Positions 7,601-14,096 of a DNA stretch of 17,641 bases are shown here, piece after piece (the first letter of the stretch is position 1; the number at the start of each line of letters is the position of its first letter). The notes under the pieces are model-generated. The model was not told the origin of the DNA. It did no database searches and saw nothing but the letters and a program-made list of their open reading frames with translations. Position numbers and translations under genes: made by a program. Origin of the DNA: CAZWKI01 sp964634645 (GTDB lineage: Bacteria > Patescibacteriota > Patescibacteriia > UBA1558 > S5-K13); assembly GCA_964634645.1 (NCBI GenBank), contig CAZWKI010000022.1, forward strand, positions 1-17,641, read 5' to 3'.

Positions 7601-7718
7601 TCAAATAATAAGCTTCAAATAATTACTAATAACTAATTACCAGACTTTGATTATTGATTATTGGAGCTTGATCATTATTTGATTGTTGGAATTTGATTAT
7701 TGATTATTAAAAAAAGTT
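7601..7718. repeat. Low-complexity intergenic word repeats
   Basis: A perfect 17-bp direct repeat (TTTGATTATTGATTATT) lies at 7646-7662 and 7692-7708. Between the copies is a related copy with ATTTGATTGTTGG, and near 7600 an inverted partner of ATCAAATAAT. On the minus strand the block reads as A/C-rich words of the AATAATCAA/CCAACAATCAA type. It fills the gap between the CvpA-family gene and tatD. No promoter or RNA gene is apparent inside it. Confidence 0.6.
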
Positions 7719-8504
7719 ATGTTAATAGACACACATGCACATTTGAATTTTGAAGCTTACAATATCGATTTAGAAGACGTTATAAAAAGATGTCAGGGTT
7801 TAAAAATGTCTGTTATAAACATTGGGGCACAATTTGAAACATCAAAGAGTGCTGTGGAGCTTACAAAACACAAAAATTTTTATGCATCACTTGGTCTTCA
7901 TCCCATACACGTATTTGATGAAGATTTCGTTTTGGACGAATATCAGAAGTTAATTACAAATAGAGTTGTGGCGATAGGAGAAACGGGCCTAGACTATTTT
8001 CATATAAAAGAAAAAAATAAACCCATATCAGAAGTAATAAAAAAACAAAAACAGGTTTTCCAAAATCATATAAACTTAGCAAAGAAAAATAATCTGCCAC
8101 TCGTCCTACATGGTAGAAATTCATCAGAAATGAAAACTTGTTATAGCGATATGTTAAAAATTTTGAAAAAAGAAAATTATAACAAGGGCGTTGTACATTG
8201 TTTTGGTGGTGATTTAAAAGATGCAAAAAAAGTATTAAATTTTGGATTATATATTGGTTTTACTGGTATTATTACATACAAAAATGCTTCAGATTTGCGT
8301 GAAGTTGTAAAATATGCACCACTTGATAGAATACTTATAGAAACAGATTGTCCTTATTTAGCACCACAAAATTACAGGGGGACAAGAAATGAGCCATCTT
8401 ATGTCATAGAAATTGCTAATGAAATAGCAAAAATCAAAAATTTGAAGCCAAGTAAGGTCATTGAATTTGCTTGGGATAATGCAAGAAAATTATTTAAAAT
8501 ATAA
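7719..8504 (+). CDS. tatD: TatD family metal-dependent hydrolase (putative DNase)
   Basis: The 261-residue TIM-barrel amidohydrolase keeps every metal ligand of the TatD family: His6 and His8 (DTHAHL), Glu88 (AIGETGLDY), His131 (LVLHGR), His160 (VVHCFGG) and Asp210 (IETDCPYLAP). The GLHP motif at 59-62 and the C-terminal NYRGTRNEPSYV segment are also typical. Characterised members are Mg-dependent 3'-5' exonucleases or endonucleases linked to DNA repair; the exact activity here is inferred. The start directly precedes the conserved MLIDTHAHL strand, so it is secure, although there is no Shine-Dalgarno sequence. Length is normal. Confidence 0.95.
   Translation: MLIDTHAHLNFEAYNIDLEDVIKRCQGLKMSVINIGAQFETSKSAVELTKHKNFYASLGLHPIHVFDEDFVLDEYQKLITNRVVAIGETGLDYFHIKEKNKPISEVIKKQKQVFQNHINLAKKNNLPLVLHGRNSSEMKTCYSDMLKILKKENYNKGVVHCFGGDLKDAKKVLNFGLYIGFTGIITYKNASDLREVVKYAPLDRILIETDCPYLAPQNYRGTRNEPSYVIEIANEIAKIKNLKPSKVIEFAWDNARKLFKI
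8484..8504 (+). repeat. Left copy of a 21-bp imperfect direct repeat flanking the 8530-9603 gene
   Basis: The 16-mer AGAAAATTATTTAAAA at 8484-8499, plus ATAA after one differing base, recurs at 9669-9689. The left copy is the last codons of tatD. See the right copy. Confidence 0.4.
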
Positions 8505-8529
8505 ACATTAATAAATTAATAATAAAGAT

Positions 8530-9603
8530 ATGTTCGAAAAATTTTGGAGTAAAAATCAAGATTATCAAAATAAACAAAACGCAGAAAAATTTTGGAGTGA
8601 AAGGGAAGATGGTCAAAATAAACAAAATTCAGATATAACAATTAACAAAAAGGAAGACGATCGAAATGAATATAATGCAGATAGAAAAATAAAGCCAGAT
8701 CAGATAATTAAAGAAACATATGTAGACCCAGAAACAAAACAAGAAAGGGAAATAGAAATAAACATAGAAAAAGAATTAGAATACTGGAATTCATTTTACA
8801 GAGAAAATAAAGTTGACTGGGTTTCTCTTCCAGAATCAATACAATTGAAAGAAGAGCAAGTTGCAGAAATGAAGCGCCTAATAAAAGAATATGGTTTTGA
8901 TAAAGTATTAATAATTCCAGAAAATATTGTGGGACTTCCAAGTGGGGAAAATCACGAGTTAATAAAAAAAGCAGAAAATTATTCAAAGCTGCACGAACTT
9001 ATGACAAAAGGCTACAATAAAACATTTGAAACCGACAATTTTAAATATGGTGACATTACTATTGACCTAGCTACTCAGGTTGGTCGAGTTTTTGAAGAAC
9101 CTATATATGGTAAATACAAACTTATTTATGAAAAAGACGAACCAAAAAAGGGGGATAATGTATTCCATGAAGACATTAAACCATTACCTAAAAAACCAAA
9201 TAATTCATTTGATGGGGTAAGGGATAATTCAACAAAATTGAGATTGGTTTTAACAAAAGATGTAAAAGAATTAGATGATGATAAATTTTTTAAGCAAACT
9301 ATGGGTAAAAAACCAGATGCATTGAAAAAGGAATTTATAGATGAATTGGGATTGCAATCTCTTTCATTGTCAGAATATCTTATATATCAAAGAGAGTATT
9401 TTCTTAGAACGCGTAAACATTTAGACCAAGCAAGCTGGACATATCTATTAAACAGTAAAATGGAAATTTCTTCGTGTGTTCCTTATAGTCTTTTTTATGA
9501 AGTCGACTTTAAGCTTGGAGTTGGTTGTTATGAGCCATCCCACTCTTTTAGTCAACAAGGTTTTCGACCATCTGGAAGTTTTGAAATATCTGAAACTGAA
9601 TAA
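8530..9603 (+). CDS. Hypothetical protein with N-terminal tandem repeat and lectin-like C-terminal region
   Basis: I do not recognise a named family for this 357-residue soluble protein. Residues 3-34 are two copies of a 16-residue unit (EKFWS...QNKQN), encoded by a 48-bp tandem duplication at 8536-8631. Residues 35-85 are highly charged and probably flexible. A compact region at 105-205 contains EYGFDKVLIIPENI. The C-terminus (about 275-357) contains LSEYLIYQREYF, RKHLD, ASWTYLL, then a Cys/Tyr/Ser-rich stretch ending QGFRPSGSFEI. From memory, this resembles the end of a multicopy Parcubacteria protein family (pattern YE.KYF..TGKHLD ... W..P ... R) whose C-terminal stretch varies between paralogues like a C-type-lectin/FGE fold; that is unverified. 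No signal peptide or membrane segment is visible. It is flanked by imperfect direct repeats. Confidence 0.75.
   Translation: MFEKFWSKNQDYQNKQNAEKFWSEREDGQNKQNSDITINKKEDDRNEYNADRKIKPDQIIKETYVDPETKQEREIEINIEKELEYWNSFYRENKVDWVSLPESIQLKEEQVAEMKRLIKEYGFDKVLIIPENIVGLPSGENHELIKKAENYSKLHELMTKGYNKTFETDNFKYGDITIDLATQVGRVFEEPIYGKYKLIYEKDEPKKGDNVFHEDIKPLPKKPNNSFDGVRDNSTKLRLVLTKDVKELDDDKFFKQTMGKKPDALKKEFIDELGLQSLSLSEYLIYQREYFLRTRKHLDQASWTYLLNSKMEISSCVPYSLFYEVDFKLGVGCYEPSHSFSQQGFRPSGSFEISETE
8536..8631 (+). repeat. 48-bp in-frame tandem duplication
   Basis: Two adjacent 48-bp units (8536-8583 and 8584-8631) both begin GAAAAATTTTGGAGT and both contain CAAAATAAACAAAA. They encode the two 16-residue repeats at the N-terminus of the 8530-9603 protein. 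They have diverged in the middle, so the duplication is not brand new. Confidence 0.85.
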
Positions 9604-9668
9604 TTGAATATTTGTCGGTAGCTTTAATTTAATGCGCGCTTTGTTTTGTTATTCCCAGGTAAGATATT

Positions 9669-9689
9669 AGAAAATTATTTAAAACATAA
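9669..9689 (+). repeat. Right copy of the 21-bp imperfect direct repeat
   Basis: It matches 8484-8504 at 20 of 21 positions. It lies just before the PH-domain gene and downstream of a patch (about 9613-9662) with more G+C than usual for this window, including GCGCGC at 9636-9641. The pair encloses the hypothetical gene at 8530-9603. AT-rich composition makes a chance match possible. Confidence 0.4.
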
Positions 9690-9694
9690 GAGTT

Positions 9695-10159
9695 ATGAAT
9701 TATAAAAAAATTTGGGAAAAAATCTTGTCTGATAATGAAAAAATTGAACACGAGTTTTCCATAGGTCAGGGATACATTGTTTTGGGTGTGATAACATCAT
9801 TTATTTTAGCCACTATTTTAATTTTTAGTAAAATAATTTATTTGGGCGTTTTGATTTTTATTTTTCCATCTTTTTATTTTTTATTTTATTTAAAGATTGC
9901 AAACGCCTATGCTCTTACAGACAAAAGAATTTTAATACATAGGGGTTGGTTGTCTACAAATACAGTAAGTATAGAATATTCAAAAATAACAGATATAAAA
10001 ATTGAAGAGCCATTTATTTATAAAATATTTACACAAACTGGGAATCTATATATAAATACAGCGGGAAGTTCTAATACTGAAGTTGTTTTATCACACATAG
10101 ATAATCCATATAATTTGAAAAGAATTTTAGATAATTTAATAAATAAAAGTAAAATTTAA
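9695..10159 (+). CDS. PH domain-containing membrane protein (bPH2/DUF304 type)
   Basis: This 154-residue protein has a short cytoplasmic N-terminus, two adjacent transmembrane helices (about 26-44 and 48-67) and then a bacterial pleckstrin-homology-like domain. The diagnostic stretch is YALTDKRILIHRGWLSTNTVSIEYSKI (in two parts, 72-82 and 83-98), followed by the strand/helix pattern TGNLYINTAG and a final helix DNPYNLKRILDNL. The helix pair followed by a single bPH2 domain is the usual arrangement for YdbS/YdbT-like proteins. Their function is unknown; a membrane-associated scaffold is the usual guess. rmuC starts 9 bp downstream, so the two are probably co-transcribed. Confidence 0.88.
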   Translation: MNYKKIWEKILSDNEKIEHEFSIGQGYIVLGVITSFILATILIFSKIIYLGVLIFIFPSFYFLFYLKIANAYALTDKRILIHRGWLSTNTVSIEYSKITDIKIEEPFIYKIFTQTGNLYINTAGSSNTEVVLSHIDNPYNLKRILDNLINKSKI

Positions 10160-10168
10160 TACAAATCT

Positions 10169-11203
10169 ATGTTTATAAATTATTTAATTTTGATTTTACT
10201 TGTCATTCTTATCGTAATGATATTTTTGTTAATGAAAAAGAAAAACGAGAAAAAAGATGACCAATCTTTTTTAATGATTCAAAATCAGATAAATGAAATG
10301 AGTAAAACACTGGATTCAAAACTAAATGATTCAAATCAAATGATTCATTCGAAGATGACAGAAAGTTTAAATATTGTAAAAAATGTTACACAAAGCTTAA
10401 CTAAACTTGATGAAACAAATAAACAGGTTATGGGATTTGCTGGGCAATTACAATCACTTGAAAATATTTTAAAAAATCCTAAACAGCGTGGAATATTGGG
10501 CGAATATTATTTAGAAACAGTTTTGAAAAACGTTTTACCACCCGACGCATATCAGATGCAATACAAATTTAATAATGGAGAAATAGTTGATGCAGTTGTT
10601 TTTACAAAAGAAGGAATTATCCCAGTAGATTCAAAATTTTCACTAGAAAATTATAATAAAATTTTAGATGCCCGTGAGACGCTAGAGAAAGAATCGTTGG
10701 AAAAACAATTTAAACAGGATTTGAAAAATAGAATTGACGAAACAAGTAAATATATAAGACCAAAAGAAAAGACAATGGAATTTGCTTTTATGTTTATTCC
10801 ATCGGAGGCAATTTATTATGATTTACTTGTAAATAAAGTCGGCGCAGTAAAAGTAAATACAAGAGATTTAATTGAATACGCATTTAGAGAAAGAAAAGTA
10901 ATAATTGTTTCACCAACTACCTTCTTAGCATATTTACAAACAGTTTTACAGGGGCTTCGTGCTTTAAAAATAGAGGAGTCTGTGAAAGACATATTAAAAC
11001 ATGTCTCAAATTTGCAAAACCATATTATAAGTTATGAAGATTATTTGAAAAAACTTGGAAGTAACTTAGGCACAACTGTAAATATGTATAATAGTGCTTA
11101 TAAAGAATTTGCTAAAATTGATAAAGACGTTATAAAAATTACAGGCAAAGAAACAAAAATAGATGCAAATTTAATTGATAAACCAAAAACAACTGAAGAT
11201 TAA
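10169..11203 (+). CDS. rmuC: DNA recombination protein RmuC
   Basis: The 344-residue protein starts with a single membrane anchor (4-22) and a Lys-rich stop, followed by a coiled-coil region of about 35-105. The RmuC core follows: RGILGEYYLETVL (107-119), DAVV (141-144) and IPVDSKF (151-157), FMFIPSEAIYYDLL, and VIIVSPTTFLAYLQTV. This core is related to restriction-endonuclease-like nucleases. In E. coli, RmuC limits inversions at short inverted repeats; a membrane-tethered nuclease role is inferred from the fold. The coiled coil is shorter than in the roughly 475-residue E. coli protein. A strong hairpin terminator lies 13 bp after the stop. Confidence 0.95.
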   Translation: MFINYLILILLVILIVMIFLLMKKKNEKKDDQSFLMIQNQINEMSKTLDSKLNDSNQMIHSKMTESLNIVKNVTQSLTKLDETNKQVMGFAGQLQSLENILKNPKQRGILGEYYLETVLKNVLPPDAYQMQYKFNNGEIVDAVVFTKEGIIPVDSKFSLENYNKILDARETLEKESLEKQFKQDLKNRIDETSKYIRPKEKTMEFAFMFIPSEAIYYDLLVNKVGAVKVNTRDLIEYAFRERKVIIVSPTTFLAYLQTVLQGLRALKIEESVKDILKHVSNLQNHIISYEDYLKKLGSNLGTTVNMYNSAYKEFAKIDKDVIKITGKETKIDANLIDKPKTTED

Positions 11204-11215
11204 ATAATTTTTTAT

Positions 11216-11254
11216 AAACAAAAAACACTGAATTTTCTTTAGTGTTTTTTGTTT
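11216..11254. terminator. Bidirectional intrinsic terminator between rmuC and the frameshifted small gene
   Basis: A perfect 14-bp inverted repeat (11216-11229 / 11241-11254) with an 11-nt loop. The arms contain A6 and T6 runs, so the hairpin can end rmuC on the plus strand and, 7 bp after its stop, the small minus-strand gene. Confidence 0.85.
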
Positions 11255-11261
11255 TATATTT

Positions 11262-11620
11262 TTATCTTGGACTTTCTAATATTTTATTAGCGGTGTAGTC
11301 AATAAATTCTTTGAGATTTTGATTTATGAAATTAACTGTATCTACATCTGTTATGTTTTTTTTAACCATGTCCGCAATGTATTTTTTTGAACATTTTTTA
11401 ATAAAATGAAGTTTTTCTGGGTCAGAATCTTCTTCAAAAGAACTTATTCCAGTTTTTATGCTATCTATTACGCTATTATTATTTAAAAGACGTAATTGTT
11501 TTAATGCTCTTCAAATTTTAGATGTTGTTCTTGTTTGTTTGGACGTTGTCTTATTTCACAGTTTTTGTCTTCACATTCCTCGCATTTTTCATCACATTTT
11601 ATAAGTGGTCTTTCTAGCAT
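11262..11620 (-). pseudogene. Small Cys-cluster protein gene broken by a 1-nt frameshift
   Basis: On the minus strand an ATG at 11618-11620 opens a 39-residue frame that begins MLERPLIKCDEKCEECEDKN, with Cys at 9, 13, 16 and 21, and stops at 11501. An overlapping -1 frame then reads RALKQLRLLNNNSVIDSIK and continues about 80 residues to the stop at 11262-11264, ending INQNLKEFIDYTANKILESPR minus its first residue. That second part has no plausible start of its own. Adding one T to the plus strand near 11510-11511 (CTCTTCAAA to CTCTTTCAAA) joins both into one protein of about 118 residues through ...KFERALKQL. It is either a recent pseudogene or a sequence error. The family is unknown. The acidic four-Cys N-terminus may bind a metal. 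Confidence 0.65.
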
Positions 11621-11648
11621 ATTTTTAAATTTATAATTATATTTATAT

Positions 11649-11675
11649 ATTATAGCTTTTTATATAATTTGTAAA
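11649..11675 (-). promoter_or_regulatory. Candidate promoter of the frameshifted small gene
   Basis: Reading the minus strand, TTTACA (11675-11670) and a perfect TATAAT (11654-11649) are separated by 15 bp, a bit short of the optimum. It lies about 30 nt upstream of the ATG at 11620, after the preceding terminator. AT-rich DNA makes such matches easy. Confidence 0.35.
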
Positions 11676-11686
11676 ACGATACAAAT

Positions 11687-11716
11687 AAAAAGCGTTGAAC
11701 AAAATCAACGCTTTTT
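11687..11716. terminator. Intrinsic terminator of the 108-residue Cys-cluster gene
   Basis: A perfect 12-bp inverted repeat (AAAAAGCGTTGA at 11687-11698 / TCAACGCTTTTT at 11705-11716) with a 6-nt loop. It sits 11 bp after the stop of the minus-strand gene and ends in a T5 run on either strand. Confidence 0.88.
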
Positions 11717-11727
11717 GTGTTTGAGGT

Positions 11728-12054
11728 TTAATATCCACATTTATCTTTTTTATGACAAATGTGTTTTCTTTTACAGTCTTTTCCACATTTTCCATAATAA
11801 GAATCTTTGATTGCCAATTCAATTTCTTCTTCTACAAGAGCTATTCTTGTATTTCCCGGCATAGCAAATAAAAGTAAAAAATATTTTATGCCATCTTTTA
11901 TAAAAAATGCGCTATTTTTTTCTGCAAAGGTAATTACGTCTTCCTTTGTAAGATCTCTTTCTATGCCATTCTCTTGAATATAAGTGTGATAAACAATAAC
12001 CTCTTGTTTTGCTCCTAATTTTTGGAACTCATCATTTGTGTTTCTAGCTTTCAT
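11728..12054 (-). CDS. Small hypothetical protein with C-terminal four-Cys cluster
   Basis: I do not recognise this 108-residue protein. The first 85 residues look like a small alpha/beta domain (VIVYHTYI, ITFAEKNSAFFIKDG, then a hydrophobic KYFLLLFAM, ending in an acidic helix ALVEEEIELAI). The last 20 residues are basic and carry Cys90, Cys94, Cys100 and Cys106 with His98 and His101, a plausible metal site. Support for a real, well-expressed gene is the GGAGG four bases before the ATG (the only clear Shine-Dalgarno sequence I see in the window), a promoter-like TTGACA box upstream, and perfect hairpin terminators on both sides. It is its own transcription unit between the ATP synthase operon and the frameshifted Cys-cluster gene. 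Confidence 0.8.
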   Translation of the reverse strand: MKARNTNDEFQKLGAKQEVIVYHTYIQENGIERDLTKEDVITFAEKNSAFFIKDGIKYFLLLFAMPGNTRIALVEEEIELAIKDSYYGKCGKDCKRKHICHKKDKCGY

Positions 12055-12058
12055 TTTT

Positions 12059-12063
12059 CCTCC
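12059..12063 (-). promoter_or_regulatory. Canonical Shine-Dalgarno sequence
   Basis: On the minus strand GGAGG is followed by AAAA and then ATG (12054-12052). The other starts inspected have no comparable sequence, which fixes this start and suggests strong translation. Confidence 0.75.
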
Positions 12064-12083
12064 ATAAATTTTATTGTCTTTTT

Positions 12084-12114
12084 ATAATATTAGCCCTTTG
12101 AACCAATTTGTCAA
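12084..12114 (-). promoter_or_regulatory. Candidate promoter of the 108-residue Cys-cluster gene
   Basis: Reading the minus strand, a consensus -35 TTGACA (12114-12109) is followed by TAATAT after 16 bp (12092-12087) or TATTAT after 19 bp (12089-12084). It lies between the ATP synthase terminator and the Shine-Dalgarno sequence, the expected place for an independent promoter. Confidence 0.5.
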
Positions 12115-12118
12115 TAAA

Positions 12119-12146
12119 TAAAATCGAACTAGCGGGTTCGATTTTA
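12119..12146 (-). terminator. Terminator of the ATP synthase operon
   Basis: A perfect 11-bp inverted repeat (12119-12129 / 12136-12146) with a 6-nt loop. On the minus strand the stem ends in TTTTA, 23 bp after the atpC stop. Confidence 0.75.
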
Positions 12147-12169
12147 AGATATTTTATTTTTATATTTTT

Positions 12170-12595
12170 TTAAATTTTACCCCGTTTCCATTTATTAGCG
12201 GCTTTTACTCTTGCAAGCTCTTTTTCTAAATTTGCTTGTATTGCAACAAAATCAACATCAGCCTCATTTTCAGCCCTAAGCTTTGCTTCTTCAGCCCTAC
12301 GTCTTGCTTCTTCAGCACGATCTAAGTCTATTTCTTCTGCTCGTTCTGCTGTGTCAGCAAGTATTACAACTTTATCTCTTTGAACCTCTATGAAGCCACT
12401 TGATACTGCAAATAATTGAGTTTCATCGGATTCTGTTTTTATTTCAGCAACACCAGGGACCAAAATTCCGACCAATGGAATGTGTTTTGGTAAAACAGTA
12501 ATAATCCCGTCTTTTGTTGGGACTGTAATACTTTTTATCACTTCCTTTAAAATGACTTTCTCGGGTGTTACTATTTCAAATTTAATTACAGACAT
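12170..12595 (-). CDS. atpC: ATP synthase F1 subunit epsilon
   Basis: The 141-residue epsilon subunit is part of the central rotor stalk; it couples rotation to catalysis and can inhibit ATP hydrolysis. Residues 1-85 form the beta-sandwich domain, with the typical opening IKFEIVTPEKVILKE, the TKDGIITVLPKHIPLVGIL segment, and FAVSSGFIEVQRDKVVILADTAERAEEID. The remainder is the two-helix C-terminal domain, here an Ala/Glu/Arg-rich repeat-like helix (EEARRRAEEAKLRAE). It is the last gene of the operon, 23 bp after atpD, and is followed by a hairpin terminator. Confidence 0.96.
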   Translation of the reverse strand: MSVIKFEIVTPEKVILKEVIKSITVPTKDGIITVLPKHIPLVGILVPGVAEIKTESDETQLFAVSSGFIEVQRDKVVILADTAERAEEIDLDRAEEARRRAEEAKLRAENEADVDFVAIQANLEKELARVKAANKWKRGKI

Positions 12596-12618
12596 ATATT
12601 GAATTTATAATAAATAAG

Positions 12619-14013
12619 TTATTGTTTTTTTTGACTCTCTAATACGTGTTCTATATTTCCTTTCATATAAAAATCATTTTCGTTTATATTGTCATGCTTT
12701 CCATCCAAAATTTCTTTAAAACCTTTTATTGTGTCTGCTAATTTTACGTACTGTCCTTTGTGTCCAGTAAATACTTCAGCTACAAAACATGGTTGAGAAA
12801 GAAATTTTTGTATTTTTCTTGCACGGAGCACTGTCAATTTATCTTCATCAGACAATTCATCCATACCCAAGATTGCAATTATGTCTTGCAGATCTTTGTA
12901 TCTTTGTAAAACCTTTTGAACTCCACGAGCAACTTCATAGTGTAAATCCCCAATAATTTGAGGATCAAGTATGGTAGAGGAGGAGTCAAGTGGGTCAACG
13001 GCTGGATATATTGCAAGTTCTGATAAATTACGAGATAGAACTACTGTCGAATCTAAATGAGAAAAAGTTGTAGCCGGTGCTGGATCTGTTAGATCATCAG
13101 CTGGAACATAAACAGCTTGAATTGATGTTATAGAGCCTTTGTTTGTAGAGGTAATTCTTTCTTGAAGCTCTCCCATTTCTGTTGCAAGTGTTGGTTGATA
13201 TCCAACAGCGCTAGGCATACGACCAAGTAAAGTAGATACTTCTGATCCAGCTTGAGTAAATCTAAAAATATTATCTATAAAAAGTAATACATCTTGATTT
13301 TTTTCATCTCTAAAATATTCAGCGATAGAAAGTCCTGTAAGAGCAACTCTTGCACGAGCTCCAGGTGGTTCATTCATTTGTCCGAAAACCATTGATACTT
13401 TATTAATAACACCGCTTTCTTGCATTTCTTTATATAGATCGCTTCCTTCACGGCTTCTTTCTCCAACTCCAGCAAATACAGAATATCCACCATGTTCTGA
13501 TGCTATGTTATGAATAAGCTCCATAATAACGACTGTTTTTCCAACTCCAGCGCCACCAAACATTCCCACCTTTCCGCCCTTTATAATTGGACAAATTAAA
13601 TCAATAACTTTTATTCCCGTTTCTAATATTTCTGCTCTTGTGGATTGTTCGACAAATTCCGGAGCGTGTCTATGTATTGGATATTTTTTATCTGTTTTTG
13701 GGGCTGGCTTGCCATCTACTGGATCTCCCGTTACATTAAATATTCTTCCAAGAGTTTCTTCGCCAACCGGAGTAGATATTGGAGAGCCCGTATTTATAAT
13801 TTCATCACCCCTTTTTAAACCATCGGTTGAGGTCATTGCAATGGTTCTTACCATTCCAGAACCAATGTGTTGCTGTACTTCCAAAACTATTTTTTTATCA
13901 TTTTTTTCAATTTCTAGAGCTGTGTAAATATCCGGCAAATCATTTTCAAAATAAACATCTATCACAGCTCCAATGATTTGTTTTATTATTCCTTTTTTAT
14001 TTTCCTTGTCCAT
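12619..14013 (-). CDS. atpD: ATP synthase F1 subunit beta
   Basis: This is the catalytic subunit of the F1 head, 464 residues. The P-loop GGAGVGKT is at 153-160, the catalytic Glu185 and Arg186 are in GVGERSREG, and the Walker B strand LLFIDNIFRF is at 243-252. RMPSAVGYQPTLATEMG and the DELSDEDK segment are also intact. All catalytic residues are present, so the enzyme should be functional. It is preceded by an 83-bp gap after atpG that contains low-complexity CTGAAAGCT words, and its start has no Shine-Dalgarno sequence. Confidence 0.98.
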   Translation of the reverse strand: MDKENKKGIIKQIIGAVIDVYFENDLPDIYTALEIEKNDKKIVLEVQQHIGSGMVRTIAMTSTDGLKRGDEIINTGSPISTPVGEETLGRIFNVTGDPVDGKPAPKTDKKYPIHRHAPEFVEQSTRAEILETGIKVIDLICPIIKGGKVGMFGGAGVGKTVVIMELIHNIASEHGGYSVFAGVGERSREGSDLYKEMQESGVINKVSMVFGQMNEPPGARARVALTGLSIAEYFRDEKNQDVLLFIDNIFRFTQAGSEVSTLLGRMPSAVGYQPTLATEMGELQERITSTNKGSITSIQAVYVPADDLTDPAPATTFSHLDSTVVLSRNLSELAIYPAVDPLDSSSTILDPQIIGDLHYEVARGVQKVLQRYKDLQDIIAILGMDELSDEDKLTVLRARKIQKFLSQPCFVAEVFTGHKGQYVKLADTIKGFKEILDGKHDNINENDFYMKGNIEHVLESQKKQ

Positions 14014-14068
14014 AATTTTAGCTAGTTAGTTTTTAGGTTTCAGTTCTCAGGTTTGGCGTCTTATTTTC

Positions 14069-14090
14069 CTGAAAGCTAAAATCTGAAAGC
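14069..14090. repeat. CTGAAAGCT word repeat between atpG and atpD
   Basis: CTGAAAGCTAAAA (14069-14081) is followed by CTGAAAGC (14083-14090). The 13-mer recurs inverted at 16669-16681 in the atpH-atpA gap, and a related TTTTAGCTTTTAGCT is at 15077-15091 in the atpA-atpG gap. Confidence 0.5.
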
Positions 14091-14096
14091 TTATTG

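Noticed and set aside
7601..7718. CRISPR array
   Set aside because: Repeats are 17 bp, only two exact copies, with related rather than unique sequence between them; no cas genes are present.
8530..9694. Complete diversity-generating retroelement
   Set aside because: No reverse transcriptase, accessory gene or template repeat is found in the window; only the target-like C-terminus is suggestive.
11505..11520. Programmed -1 ribosomal frameshift in the small minus-strand gene
   Set aside because: No X-XXY-YYZ heptamer is at the joint, and slipping at AAA-TTT would run straight into TGA in the new frame. A deletion explains it better.
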